Origin: DATHTC01 sp963746805
GTDB taxonomy: Bacteria; Actinomycetota; Thermoleophilia; Gaiellales; Gaiellaceae
DNA length: 64,000 nt
Direction of reading: 5' to 3'
Assembly: GCA_963746805.1 (NCBI GenBank)
Contig: CAVVCQ010000006.1
Coordinates: 62,001 to 126,000, forward strand
Under the pieces are notes generated by a model. That model worked only from the letters and a program-made list of their open reading frames with translations, did not search any database and was not told the DNA's origin. Below are positions 7,017 to 16,829 of the stretch, piece after piece (positions within the stretch are counted from its first letter, which is position 1; each line of letters begins with the position of its first letter). A program made the translations under genes and the position numbers.

Positions 7017-9530
7017 CTAGGGCGCCCGGAAGGCCAGCACCTCCACCCCTGCGCGCTCGAGCTCTTCCGGCAGCAGGCCCGCGTACGGATGCTCCTCGCC
7101 GCTCGCGTCGCCCGGGTTCGAGATCAGGAACCGGGCCTTGCCGCCCGAACTCTTCACCGTGTACGCGGCGCCGTGGCTCCGCAGCACGGATTCCGCGGCC
7201 GCGGCCGTCGCAGCCGTGACCGTGAGCCGGAGCGGCGAGTCGAGCGCCGGCAGCGCTGCCGCGGCCTTCGTCGCACTCGACCGCTGCGACGACGACGCAA
7301 CCGCGGCCCCCGCCGGGCTCGCGCCGAGGATCGCGTTCCGGAGCACCTTCTGCATCCCGACCGACCACGCGCGGTAGTTCGGGTCGGACGTGAGCAGGAC
7401 GACGCGACCGGTGCCGAACGGCTCGTCGATCGCGGCCGCCGTCCCGCCGAGCTCGTCCGCGCCGCGTGCGAAGCCGGAGACGAAGAAGTCGCCGGTGCCC
7501 GCAGGCGGGAACGCGAGCGCCGCGTGCGCAGGGCTCGACGGGCGCATGACGAGGTCGTAGTCGTAGAAGACCCAGGCGAACGGCCCGACGCCGGCCGCGA
7601 GCGGGCTCCCGGCCGTCGTGCGCACGCGCAGGAGCGCGCCGGCGACGTCCGACTTCGGTGCCGCGAGCTGGGCCGACGTGATCCCGACGCGCGCGGCGAC
7701 CTCGGCCCCGCCGCGCCAGCCGACGTAGCGGCCGCCGGCAGCCACCCAGTCCGCGAGCGCCCGCCGGCCGCGCTGCCCGAGCGCGTTCGACGCGACCTCG
7801 GCGTTCCCGTTCGGGACGAGGAGCACGTCGACGCCGTCGAGCGCGCCGCCCTCGATGCCGCTTGCGGTCACGGACGCGTACGGCAGCGCCCACACCTGCT
7901 CGAGCAGGTAGCGCAGCCAGCCCTCGGACTCGCGCGCCGCCGTGCTTCCCGAAGGACGGAACACGGCCACCGACGGCGCGCCGGCCGGCAGGCCCGGCCA
8001 CGCGGGCTCGGCCAGCGGCGGCGCTAGCTCGGCGGCGGGCGACAGGAGCGCCCCCGAGCGCCCGCCCGCGATGTTGAAGAGCAGCGGGTTGCTCCAGCCC
8101 GAGACGTCGTAGAAGTACGGGAACGGGACGTACGTGTCCTCGTTCAGGAGCCCCTGGATCCAGTGCTTCTGGCCCTGCTGCAGCGGCACCCAGTACGTCC
8201 CGGCGGGCAGGACGGCCGGCGCGGCGGTCCGGGCGTACGGCGTGAAGTCCGGCACCGACAGCGGCGCCGTCAGCCGGTACACCTCGACGTCCATCCGCTG
8301 CAGGCGCCGGACGAGCGACTGCACCTCGCGCGCCTTGTCGGGGTCGTCGGCGCGGAGGAAGTAGTGCCGCACGCGGATGTCGGGGACCGGCAGCTGCACG
8401 GTGTTGCCCTTGTCGTTGACGACGTTCGGCTGCAGCCGCCCGGACGCGCCCTGCGCGAGGGCGTCGACCCACGAGGCGTGCCAGTCGAGCAGGATCCGCT
8501 CGCGGTTCTGCGCGGCCGCCGAGGTCGCGACCCAGTGCGCGACGTAGTGCTCGTACGTGCGGTCGGCGATCGGGTGGAAGCTCGCCTTCTCGAACGTCAT
8601 CGCGCCGCTGCCGAAGCCGACCGACGGGACGACGTCGCCGTAGACGAGCGCGAAGAAGTCGAAGACCTTGTCGTTGAAGTACTGGATGTGCTGGCGGTCG
8701 AATTCCGCCTGGATCGCCGCGCCGAAGATCCCGTCGGTGAACACGACGGACTCGGGCGTGACCTCGTGGTAGATCGGGTCGGCCGCGGGCGGGAAGAAGT
8801 AGTGGTTGCCGCCCATCTCGTGCGCGTCCACGTGCATGACGCCGGGGTACTGCCGCAGGAGCTCGAGCTTCGCGTCGGTCTCCGGCTGCGTCCGCGCGAA
8901 CCAGTCGCGGTTCATGTCGAAGAAGTAGGCGTTCTGGCGCGTCTCGGCCTCGCGGCCGTCGGGGTTCTGCGTGGGGATGATCCCGACGAGGAGGTTGTCG
9001 AGGATCCTCGCAGCGGCGCAGTCGGAGCGGTCCGCCAGCTCGTAGAGGACGCGGAGCTCGGCGTCGGTGCCGCTCTCCTCGCCGCCGTGGACGTTGCCCA
9101 TGAGCCAGACGATCGCCGGCGTCTCGGCGGCGAGTCGGGCGGCCTCGCCAGGCGGGGTGTCGGGGTCGCGCAGCCGCGCCGTCGCCTCGCGGATGGCGGC
9201 GAGCCCGGCGGGCGTCACGTGCTCGGGCCTGCCGACGAGGGCGTAGCTCAGTGGGCGTCCCTGCCACGAGCTGCCGAGCACGCCGCTGACGACGCGCGGG
9301 CTCGCCGCGTCGACCGCCTGCACGTACGCGTTGGACTGGGCGGCCGTCACCTCCTGCGAGCCGAGCGCGAACCCGAGGACGGACTCGGCCGTCGGCGCCT
9401 GGCCCGTGAAGACCGGCGGCGTCTGGATCGGGTCGCACGACGGCGCCGGTGCAGCGCCGGCGGGGACCGCCGACCCGGCGGCCAGAGCGAGCGCGACGGC
9501 GAGGGACAGGACCAGCACGGGGCGACGCAT
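7017..9530 (-). CDS. Secreted M14-family zinc carboxypeptidase-like protein
   Basis: An 837-aa exported protein. The signal peptide is MRRPVLVLSLAVALALAAGS with cleavage near GAAPAP. The catalytic domain spans about residues 45-420. Zinc ligands are in NVHGGEESG (HxxE); the third His is probably in MHVDAHEMGG. IPTQNPDGRE and YFFDMNRDW are typical of the large M14 subfamily with a C-terminal extension. The distal 400 residues contain a Rossmann-like glutamine-amidotransferase/ThuA-type section (VDVLLVPNGNAE, FGTGRVVLLTSDPNYRA). The ATG at 9530 is preceded by GAGGAGGT. It probably trims extracellular peptides; specificity unknown. Confidence 0.87.
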   Translation of the reverse strand: MRRPVLVLSLAVALALAAGSAVPAGAAPAPSCDPIQTPPVFTGQAPTAESVLGFALGSQEVTAAQSNAYVQAVDAASPRVVSGVLGSSWQGRPLSYALVGRPEHVTPAGLAAIREATARLRDPDTPPGEAARLAAETPAIVWLMGNVHGGEESGTDAELRVLYELADRSDCAAARILDNLLVGIIPTQNPDGREAETRQNAYFFDMNRDWFARTQPETDAKLELLRQYPGVMHVDAHEMGGNHYFFPPAADPIYHEVTPESVVFTDGIFGAAIQAEFDRQHIQYFNDKVFDFFALVYGDVVPSVGFGSGAMTFEKASFHPIADRTYEHYVAHWVATSAAAQNRERILLDWHASWVDALAQGASGRLQPNVVNDKGNTVQLPVPDIRVRHYFLRADDPDKAREVQSLVRRLQRMDVEVYRLTAPLSVPDFTPYARTAAPAVLPAGTYWVPLQQGQKHWIQGLLNEDTYVPFPYFYDVSGWSNPLLFNIAGGRSGALLSPAAELAPPLAEPAWPGLPAGAPSVAVFRPSGSTAARESEGWLRYLLEQVWALPYASVTASGIEGGALDGVDVLLVPNGNAEVASNALGQRGRRALADWVAAGGRYVGWRGGAEVAARVGITSAQLAAPKSDVAGALLRVRTTAGSPLAAGVGPFAWVFYDYDLVMRPSSPAHAALAFPPAGTGDFFVSGFARGADELGGTAAAIDEPFGTGRVVLLTSDPNYRAWSVGMQKVLRNAILGASPAGAAVASSSQRSSATKAAAALPALDSPLRLTVTAATAAAAESVLRSHGAAYTVKSSGGKARFLISNPGDASGEEHPYAGLLPEELERAGVEVLAFRAP

Positions 9531-9583
9531 GACGGACCTCCTCGGAGAGTTCTCGAGCAGGCCGACCCTAACGCGGCGCGAGG

Positions 9584-10165
9584 TTACGGGCAGGCGCTAC
9601 AGGTAAGCAGCCGTCCGCGCGTGGTCACCGAGAACGCCGTGCGCTCGCCGTCGGGACCGTCTTCCCGCCAGAGCAGCCCGACGACGTACGGCTCGTGGGG
9701 CTCGCCCGGCACGAAGGCGACCACCACCTCGTCGTCGACCTCGGGGAGCGCGTACGACAGCCGCCCCGCGACGTCGTACGCGAAGGACGTCACGCCGCCG
9801 TCCGCGCCGGTGATCGAGACCAGGCGTCCGTTTCGGTCGTACGCGAGGCTCGCCGTCCCACCCGCGCCCGAGACGCGCCGCAGCCTTCGCTGCTCGTCGT
9901 ACTCGTACTCGACGACCTCCGGGTCGTAGTCGTACTCGACGACGTCCCCGCCGGGGCCGACGAGCCGACCTTCGTCGTCGTAGTCGTAGGTGGTCGTGCG
10001 CCCGCCGACGTCCGCGCGGGCGAGTCTGCCGAACGGGTCGTACGCGAACCGTCCGGCCTCACCGCCGGGCACGTCGACCGTCGCGATCGGCGCACTGTCG
10101 GCCATCGCGGCCGGCGCTGCGACGAGGACGGCGATCGTGACCGCGGCGAGTGCGAGCAGACGCGG
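9584..10165 (-). CDS. Small secreted YD-repeat (RHS-like) protein
   Basis: An exported protein of about 193 aa with signal peptide MPRLLALAAVTIAVLVAAPA. It consists almost wholly of YD repeats: FAYDPFGRLARADV, TYDYDDEGRLV, YEYDEQRRLRRV, LAYDRNGRLVSI and FAYDVAGRLSYA. Such repeats normally build the cocoon of RHS/WapA toxins above 1000 aa, but here they are the whole protein. A short duplicated stretch (VVEYDYDPE, then VVEYEYDEQ) suggests recent repeat expansion. The C-terminus ends CSACP, outside any toxin or core motif. A GTG at 10177 would add four residues; I prefer ATG 10165 because it begins the signal peptide. Role unknown. Confidence 0.7.
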   Translation of the reverse strand, partial: PRLLALAAVTIAVLVAAPAAMADSAPIATVDVPGGEAGRFAYDPFGRLARADVGGRTTTYDYDDEGRLVGPGGDVVEYDYDPEVVEYEYDEQRRLRRVSGAGGTASLAYDRNGRLVSITGADGGVTSFAYDVAGRLSYALPEVDDEVVVAFVPGEPHEPYVVGLLWREDGPDGERTAFSVTTRGRLLTCSACP

Positions 10166-10208
10166 CATCTCGCCCACAGGACGGCCGACACGGCCGGCCG
10201 CTTCCGGA

Positions 10209-10436
10209 TCAGCCGCGCGCGATCGCGAAGAACTCGAGGTACGGGTCGAGGTCGGCGACCAGGCGCCGGCCGAGCCGCCCGAGCGGGCGAGGTGTCCACT
10301 CGCTGCGCCGCGCTACCTCGTCCTCGCGGCCGCCGCTCGGTAACGACCCCGCGCCGTACAGCCGCCGGAGGCGTCCGAGATGCGCGTCCCAGAGCGGGTT
10401 GCCCGAATGCGTGCGCATGAGGATCTGCAGGTCCAT
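10209..10436 (-). CDS. Hypothetical protein, 75 aa
   Basis: The ATG at 10436 has GAGGAG six nt upstream and reads MDLQILMRTHSGNPLWDAHL, ending LVADLDPYLEFFAIARG. The protein is soluble with no signal peptide and mixed basic and hydrophobic content. I do not recognise a family. The good ribosome binding site and balanced composition make it a likely real gene, divergent from the LuxR regulator. An open extension upstream of the ATG has shadow-like Arg/Ala/Pro composition and is excluded. Confidence 0.55.
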   Translation of the reverse strand: MDLQILMRTHSGNPLWDAHLGRLRRLYGAGSLPSGGREDEVARRSEWTPRPLGRLGRRLVADLDPYLEFFAIARG

Positions 10437-10516
10437 GTCGGCTCCTCGAGAAGGGGTCTTGATCCCTCGACCGGAGCGACCGGCTGCGTCTTCCCTCGAC
10501 GCGCGAGAATGGGACC

Positions 10517-12160
10517 GTGCCGGCGAAGCGCGTCGCAGGCGATCGGTTGGCCGAGGGCTGGGCGCAGCTCGGCGAGGCCCGGTGGCAGGACGCGCAGCAC
10601 ACGTTCGAGGCAGCGCTCGCGGAGACGGAGGCACCAGGCGCGTTCGAGGGCCTGAGCTGGGCGGCGTGGTGGCTCGACGACGCGGAGACGGTGTTCACGG
10701 CACGCGAGCGGGCGTATCGCCTCTATCGGGAGCGCGGAGACCCGGCCGACGCGGCCCGGATGGCGACGTGGCTCGCGGCGGACGAGCTCGACTTTCGCGG
10801 CGGGGCGGCGGCCGCGAGCGGCTGGCTGCAGCGTGCTCATCGGCTGCTCGACCCCCTCGAGCCCGGCCCGGACCACGGCTGGCTCGCGTTCCACGAGGGC
10901 TACGTCTCGCACCGCCACGGCGACACGGTGCGGGCGCGCGAGCTCGCGGCGTTCGCGGCGGAGCTCGGGCGGCGCTTCGACGTCCCCGACCTGGAGATGC
11001 TCGGTCTCGCTCTCGAGGGCGCGGCGCTCGTCGCCTGCGCGCAGGTCGAGGAGGGGATGCGGCTCCTGGACGAGGCGACGCTCGCCGCCCTGGAGGACGA
11101 CGCGACGATCCCGATCTCGAGCGCCTGGGCCTCGTGCTTCCTCGTCAGTGCCTGCACGGCCGTGCTCGACTTCGACCGCGCGTTCGAGTGGTGCGACCGG
11201 ATCGCGGCGTTCGCCGACCGCTACGGCAGCCGCTACATGCTCGCGTTCTGTCGGGCCGAGTACGGCGCGGTCGACCTCTGGCGCGGCCGCTGGAGCGACG
11301 CCGAGCGGATGCTGGAGGCGTCGCTCGAGGACTTCGCCGCGTCACGGCCGGCCTGGGTCGGAGCGCCGCTCGTCCTGCTCGCCGAGCTGAAGCGGCGGCG
11401 CGGGCTCCCTGACGAGGCGCACACGCTGCTCGACCGGGCCGGGCCGTCGGGCGGCGCCCAGCTCTGCCGCGGGCGCCTGGCGCTCGACGCGGGCGAGACG
11501 CAGCAGGCCGCAGACCTCGCCGAGCGGCTCCTGCGCCAGCTCCCCACGGCCCGCGCGCTCGACCGCTTCCCGGCCCTCGAGCTTCTCGTCCACGCCCGGA
11601 TCGGGAACGGGGACCTCGGCGAGGCGTCCGTCGCGCTCGCGGCGCTGCGGGACGTCGCGCGGGTCGTCGACACCGAATCGCTCCGCGCCGTCGCCGACCG
11701 GGCCGAGGGCATGCTCGCGGCCGCGTCGTGCGAGCACGACCGGGCGCGCGTCCTGCTCGAGGACGCGGTCGACCGGTTCGAGCGCGGCGGCGCGCCGTAC
11801 GAGGCCGCCCGGGCGCGGATCGAGCTGGCGACGACCCTCGTGGCGCTGGGTCGAGCCGACGCCGCCGGACACCAGGCGACGACCGCCGCGGAGACGCTCG
11901 AGCAACTGGGTGCGGCGACGGAGGCGGCCGGGGCGCGGCAGCTCCTCGGGGCGGGCGGCCCGCTCGAGGATCTGACCGGGCGCGAGCGCGAGGTCCTGCG
12001 CCTCCTCGCCGAGGGGCTCACGAACCGGCAGATCGCCGCGCGGCTGGTCGTGAGCGAGCACACCGTCCACCGGCACGTGAGCAACATCCTCCGCAAGCTC
12101 GGCCTCCCCTCGCGCGCCGCCGCGGCGGCGCTGGCCGCGCAGGCCGGGCTGCTGGAGTAG
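10517..12160 (+). CDS. TPR-containing LuxR-family transcriptional regulator
   Basis: A 547-aa protein starting at GTG 10517. Residues 1-450 are helical repeats of TPR type (repeated pattern ALERGLxxLxxA, e.g. GWAQLGEARWQDAQHTFEAA). The last 65 residues are a LuxR/NarL helix-turn-helix: LTGREREVLRLLAEGLTNRQ and VVSEHTVHRHVSNILRKLG. It lacks the N-terminal AAA/NACHT ATPase of MalT-type LALs and any receiver domain, so it belongs to the ATPase-less TPR-LuxR group. The signal is unknown. The methyltransferase begins 145 bp downstream on the same strand and could be a target or co-transcribed. Confidence 0.85.
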   Translation: MPAKRVAGDRLAEGWAQLGEARWQDAQHTFEAALAETEAPGAFEGLSWAAWWLDDAETVFTARERAYRLYRERGDPADAARMATWLAADELDFRGGAAAASGWLQRAHRLLDPLEPGPDHGWLAFHEGYVSHRHGDTVRARELAAFAAELGRRFDVPDLEMLGLALEGAALVACAQVEEGMRLLDEATLAALEDDATIPISSAWASCFLVSACTAVLDFDRAFEWCDRIAAFADRYGSRYMLAFCRAEYGAVDLWRGRWSDAERMLEASLEDFAASRPAWVGAPLVLLAELKRRRGLPDEAHTLLDRAGPSGGAQLCRGRLALDAGETQQAADLAERLLRQLPTARALDRFPALELLVHARIGNGDLGEASVALAALRDVARVVDTESLRAVADRAEGMLAAASCEHDRARVLLEDAVDRFERGGAPYEAARARIELATTLVALGRADAAGHQATTAAETLEQLGAATEAAGARQLLGAGGPLEDLTGREREVLRLLAEGLTNRQIAARLVVSEHTVHRHVSNILRKLGLPSRAAAAALAAQAGLLE

Positions 12161-12305
12161 CCCGAACGGGCCACGCCCATCTGCAGCGGAGATGGCCGGT
12201 TCCGGCGAAGCCGCGACGCGCGCGGCCGCGTACGGTCGCCGCATGACCCGGGGAGCGCTGAGCGAGTTCGCGGCGCTCGCCGCGATCGACCTGAGGAGGT
12301 GCGAC

Positions 12306-13133
12306 ATGACGATGCAGCAGCTCTCCGAGGCGAAGGCGGCCGCCCGCGCGGCCTGGAGCCTCGGCGACTACCACCGCTTCGCGACCGAGCTCGTCTGGGA
12401 CGTCGGCCCCGTCGTCGTCGCGGCGTGCGGGATCGGGCCGGGGCAGCGCGTCCTCGACGTCGCGGCCGGGACGGGCAACGTCGCGATCCGTGCGGCCGAG
12501 GCCGGCGCCTCGGTCGTAGCCTCGGATCTCACGCCCGAGCACTTCGAGGCGGGCCGAGCCGAGGCGCGCAGCCGCGGCGTCGAGCTCGGCTGGGTCGAGG
12601 CGGACGCCGAGGCGCTGCCGTTCGGCGACGGCGCGTTCGACGTCGTCACCTCGTCGTTCGGCGCGATGTTCGCGCCGGATCACCGGGCGGTCGCGGACGA
12701 GCTCGTACGCGTCTGCCGCCCCGGGGGCACGATCGGCCTCGCGAGCTTCACACCGGACGGTCTCGCCGCCGAGTTCTTCGACGTGTTCGCCCCGTACATG
12801 CCGGCGCCGCCGCCCGGAGCCCAGCCGCCCGTTCTCTGGGGCAGCGAGGACCACGTGCGCGACCTCTTCGGCGACCGCGTCGACTGGCGCACGCTGGCAC
12901 GCGAGCACTACGTCGAGCGCGCCCCGAGCCCGCAGGCGTACTGCGCGTTCTTCAAGGAGACGTTCGGCCCGGTCGTCGCGGTGTACACGAGCCTCGCCGC
13001 CGAGCCGGATCGCGCCGCGGAACTCGACGCGGCGTTCCTCGAGTTCGCCACCCGTGCGAACGAGGGCCGGCCGGAGGGGCCGGCCGCATACCGCTACGAG
13101 TACCTCCTCGCGGTGGCCCACACGCGCGCCTAG
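12306..13133 (+). CDS. Class I SAM-dependent methyltransferase
   Basis: A 275-aa enzyme. The SAM-binding motif I is VLDVAAGTGNVAIRAA, the acidic loop is ASDLTPEHFEAG, motif II is EALPFGDGAFDVVTSSFGAMF, and motif III is VRVCRPGGTIGLASF. This is the UbiE/MenG-like layout, but the C-terminal half (PPPGAQPPVLWGSEDHVRDL) is that of a stand-alone small-molecule methyltransferase family often paired with regulators. I choose ATG 12306 because GAGGAGGT lies seven nt upstream; an ATG at 12243 would add a poorly conserved lead. Substrate unknown. Confidence 0.85.
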   Translation: MTMQQLSEAKAAARAAWSLGDYHRFATELVWDVGPVVVAACGIGPGQRVLDVAAGTGNVAIRAAEAGASVVASDLTPEHFEAGRAEARSRGVELGWVEADAEALPFGDGAFDVVTSSFGAMFAPDHRAVADELVRVCRPGGTIGLASFTPDGLAAEFFDVFAPYMPAPPPGAQPPVLWGSEDHVRDLFGDRVDWRTLAREHYVERAPSPQAYCAFFKETFGPVVAVYTSLAAEPDRAAELDAAFLEFATRANEGRPEGPAAYRYEYLLAVAHTRA

Positions 13134-13138
13134 CCTCC

Positions 13139-13167
13139 TTGCTTCGAAAGTAAGGCTGCCCTTACAT
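13139..13167 (+). promoter_or_regulatory. efeO promoter with iron-box-like palindrome
   Basis: A -35-like TTGCTT (13139-13144) and a -10-like TTACAT (13162-13167) are 17 nt apart. Between and over them lies GTAAGGCTGCCCTTAC (13150-13165), a 6-4-6 inverted repeat. Its left half, GTAAGGCT, matches the DtxR/IdeR half-site pattern GTWAGSCT; the right half is imperfect. Position in front of an iron-uptake operon supports iron-dependent repression. The regulator is inferred. Confidence 0.5.
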
Positions 13168-13230
13168 CGAGGGCACGATCTCCTGTAGCCTCGTCGGGTC
13201 ATTGACGGCGACGCAAGTCGGGAGAGAACG

Positions 13231-14352
13231 TTGGACGCACGGAGATTCGGTCGGCTCGGGACGGTGCTGGCGGCAGGTGCGGTGCTCGCGCTGGCGGGAT
13301 GCGGCGGCGAGGACGATTCGGTCGAGAGCGCCGGCCCGGCGGAGGCGCGCACGGAAGCGGCCGGCGCGGCATCCGACCTCGCCCCCGTCAAGCGCTTCCT
13401 CGGCGACCACACCGACCGTCTCGCGGCCTTCACCGATGAGTTCGACGGCCTGTCGAAGCAGTACGCCGACCTCGCAGCGCAGGAGAACGGCGACCTCGCC
13501 GCGGTGTGGACGGCCCACGCCGACGAGGTGCGCCCGCTGTTGGAGCAGATGAAGACGGCCTGGATCGAGGGGAACCCGGCCTACGAGCGCGTCGAGGGCA
13601 TCGTCGCCGGGACGCCGTCGCTCGCCGAGTACGACGTCATCATCGACGCCGGCTCGAGCGCGGCCGAGGATCCCGAGAGCGCCGTCCCCTTCGACCTGAA
13701 GCTGGCGGACGGCACCGTCCTGAAGCAGCCCGGGAACCTCTTCAACCTCACGGAAGGCGCGCTCTGGGGCACGCTCCCCGAAGCGCTCGACCGCCCCGGG
13801 ACGCCCGTCGACGTCGACGGCGACGGCACGGTGGAGTTCGGCGAGGTCCTCCCGGACCCGCAGCTCCTCCGGGCGGCGTCCGGCGCGTTCGCGAAGTACG
13901 CGACCGAGCTCGACGCGGCCGGCGAGGCGTGGCAGCCGACCGCCTCGGACGCGTTCACATCGGTCGTCGTGATGGTGCCGACGATGAGCGAGTACTTCGG
14001 CCAGTGGAAGGACTCGCGCTTCGTCGCGGGCGGTGCGGCGACGAGCGAGGCGTTCAACGTCGTCTCGCGCCTCTCGGACATCCGCGACATCCTCACGGGC
14101 CTCGAGGTCGTCTACGGCGGGATCGAGCCTGCCGTCGCGACGGCCGACATGCAGCGCGCGGCGCAGACGGGGACCGAGCTGTCGGGCCTCCGCGCGTTCA
14201 TCGCCGATCTCCACGACCGGGAGCAGGCCGGCGAGCGGTTCACGCCGGAGCAGGCCGACACCCTCGGGACCGAGGCGCAGGACCGCGCCACCGCGATTGC
14301 CGGCCAGGTCTCCCAGGCAGCCGCCCAGCTCGGTGTCGAGATCGAGCAGTAG
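13231..14352 (+). CDS. efeO: EfeO/EfeM-type imelysin-family iron-binding lipoprotein
   Basis: A 373-aa exported lipoprotein that captures iron for the FTR1 permease encoded next. The signal peptide ends in the lipobox LAGC (Cys about residue 24). An acidic linker follows, then the M75/imelysin-like helical domain, with HADEVRPLLEQMKTAWIEGNPAYE, EYDVIIDAG and repeated helices to the C-terminus. The start is TTG 13231, which follows GGGAGAG with good spacing. The stop overlaps the next start by 20 nt. The deferrochelatase EfeB, usual third partner, is not in this window. Confidence 0.85.
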   Translation: MDARRFGRLGTVLAAGAVLALAGCGGEDDSVESAGPAEARTEAAGAASDLAPVKRFLGDHTDRLAAFTDEFDGLSKQYADLAAQENGDLAAVWTAHADEVRPLLEQMKTAWIEGNPAYERVEGIVAGTPSLAEYDVIIDAGSSAAEDPESAVPFDLKLADGTVLKQPGNLFNLTEGALWGTLPEALDRPGTPVDVDGDGTVEFGEVLPDPQLLRAASGAFAKYATELDAAGEAWQPTASDAFTSVVVMVPTMSEYFGQWKDSRFVAGGAATSEAFNVVSRLSDIRDILTGLEVVYGGIEPAVATADMQRAAQTGTELSGLRAFIADLHDREQAGERFTPEQADTLGTEAQDRATAIAGQVSQAAAQLGVEIEQ

Positions 14353-16777
14353 CCGTCGCTGCATCGCGGCCCTCGCGGCCGCGTTTGCCGTCATCGCCGC
14401 GGCTGCGCTCGCTCCGTCCGCGCACGCTGCCGCGCAGCCGCCGTGGCAGGCGGCCGCGGAACTGCGGGCGCACCTCGCCGAAGCCGAACGGGCACTCGTC
14501 CTCGACGAGGGGCCTGCGGCGGGCGAGGCCGTGCGTCGCGCCGGGCCCTCCGTGGCACGGTTGTCCGAGCTCTTGCCGAACCAGGGTCTCGGCGAGGCGT
14601 TCCGCGAGGTCGAGGCGGCGACGGACGGCCGCGACCCGGTGCGTCTGGCGGCGGCACGCGCGACCCTGCACACGGCCGTCCTTCACGGCGCCTACCGTGC
14701 GCTGCTCGCCTCGCTCCGGCGCGGTGACGCCGCGGAGGCCGGTTCCTGGCTGCTCGTGCGCGAGTACCGGCCACCGACGCGGTTCTCCCGGCCCGGCGCC
14801 GACGCCACCCTGGCGGTGGCGAAGCTCGCCGACGGGCAGGCGACGAAGGCGGACGCGCTGGCGGCCGTTCGCGCGGACTTCCTCGACACCTACCAGGCAC
14901 GGCTGCGTACGGCGCTCGACGGGGTCGACGCCGCCGCGGAGCGCGGCTTCCCGTCGAGGCTCGCGGCCGAGAGCGCGCTCGCCCGCGGCTACTTCGCGGT
15001 CCTTCGCGACTCCTACGCGCGGCAGCGGGGCGACGCCGCAGCCGCACGCGCGGCGGGCGCCTTCGAGGCGCTCGCACCATGCGGCGCTCGCCCGGGACGG
15101 GGACGGCGTCGAGCAGGCCGCGCGAGCGGGTCGACGAGGCGCTGGCCGCCTTTCGCGCGGCGCCGCTCGCGCCGGCGGAGGAGATCCGCCGCGCCGGCCA
15201 GTTCCTGCGCTTTCTCGCGCTCGTCCCGGTCGAGTACGGCCGCGGCGTCGCCGACGGACGCGTGACGCTCGCGTTCGAGATCCAGGAGGCGGTGACGTTC
15301 CGCGACGGCGCGGCCCAGGCTCTCGCAGACCTCGACAGCCGAGCTGGTCGAGCTCGACCCGGCCGCCGCCGCCCGGATCGACGAGCTCGTGACCGCGCTC
15401 GGCGCCGACATGGCCGCGGCGTCGCAGGGGGTTCGTGTCGCCGACGAGGACACGGTCCGCGAGCAGGCGCAGCAGGCGCTCGACCTCGCGGAGTCGACCT
15501 TCCCCGCCGAGTGGAAGGACGGCCAGGCCGCCGCCGACTTCGACGTCATCCGCGCCTCGCTCGACCGCGTCGTCGCAGCGGCACGCGCAGGCGAGTACGG
15601 GAAGGCCGAGCAGGCCAGGCTCGAGGCGTACGCCTTCTTCGAGTTCGGCCCCGAGCAGCGCCTGCGGGGCCTGGCGCCGGATCTGTTCGCGCGCACGGAA
15701 GGGCTGTTCTGGTACGGCGCCGACAGCCACCCGGGGCTCGCGCAGCTGATCCGGCGGAAGTCGGCGGCCGAGGAGGTCGACGCGACGCGGAAGGCGCTCG
15801 ACGAGGCGCTCGCCGCGTCGGAGGCGGCGGTCGGCTCGGGCCCGACCTCCGCCGCGGCAGTCGTCGTCAACACCGCGATCATCGTCTTCCGGGAGGGGCT
15901 CGAGGCCGTGCTGATCCTCGCTGCGCTGACCGCGGGCCTGGTCGGGGCCAAGCGGGGCCTCCGCCGTCCCCTGCTGCTCGGCGCGGGCGCCGCGCTCCTC
16001 GCCTCGGTCGTCACGTTCGTGGTCGCGAAGACGGTGCTGTCCTCGCTCGTCCGCTACGGGGAGCGGGTGGAGGCGGTGGTCTCGATCGTGGCCGTGGGCG
16101 TGCTCCTGCTCATCCTCAACTGGTTCTTCCACCGCGTGTACTGGAACGACCACCTCGCCGGGCTGCACGGGCGCAAGAAGCACGTGCTTCGCGGTGCGGG
16201 CCTGTCGGCCGCGGCGGCGCAGTTCGTGGGGCTCGCGCTGCTCGGGTTCACCGCGGTCTACCGCGAGGGCTTCGAGACCGTCCTCTTCCTCCAGGCGTTC
16301 GCGCTCGAGGCGGGAGTGCTCAACGTCGCGGAGGGCGTGGCCGTCGGGAGCATCGCCGTCGCGGCCGTGGGCGTGCTCACGATCACGCTCCAGCGCAAGC
16401 TGCCGCACCGGCGGATGCTCGAGCTGACCGGGCTGATGATCCTCGGCGTGCTCGTGATCATGGCCGGCAAGACGGTCCAGGTCTGCCAGGTCGTCGGCTG
16501 GCTGCCGGTGCACCCGATCGGCGAGCTCCGGCTGCCGTACTGGGCCGGCCTCTGGTTCGGCGTCTTCCCGACGTGGGAGGGCGTCGCGGCCCAGCTCGGC
16601 GCAGCGGTGTTCGTCCTCGGGAGCTACGCGGCCGCAGAGTGGCTGCGCGGCCGGAACCGCCGCGCGAAGCTCGAGCGGCTCGACGCGGCGCCGGCGACAC
16701 GAGCGCCGGAGCCGGCCGCGGCCGCCGAGCTCGAGTCGGCCCCGCGCGTGCGAGAGCCCGTCGCAAGCAGGCGCTAG
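14333..16777 (+). CDS. efeU: FTR1-family ferrous/ferric iron permease with extracytoplasmic N-domain (frameshifted)
   Basis: The GTG at 14333 gives a signal peptide (RRCIAALAAAFAVIAAAALA), an extracytoplasmic helical domain of about 400 aa, then the FTR1 membrane domain. The two iron-exchange motifs are intact: IIVFREGLEAVLIL near 15885-15925 and TAVYREGFETVLFLQ near 16250-16295. About seven membrane helices follow, ending in a cytosolic tail. The coding frame changes at about 15075, 15125 and 15340. Joining FEALAP to HHAALARDGDGVEQ, then VDEALAAFRAAP, then ELVELDPAAAARIDEL restores one polypeptide of about 815 aa. It forms a coupled operon with efeO. Confidence 0.82.
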
Positions 16778-16829
16778 CGGCCGGAGCGCCGTGCATGGCA
16801 GGGCCGGCGAGCGGGAACACCGACCGTCG

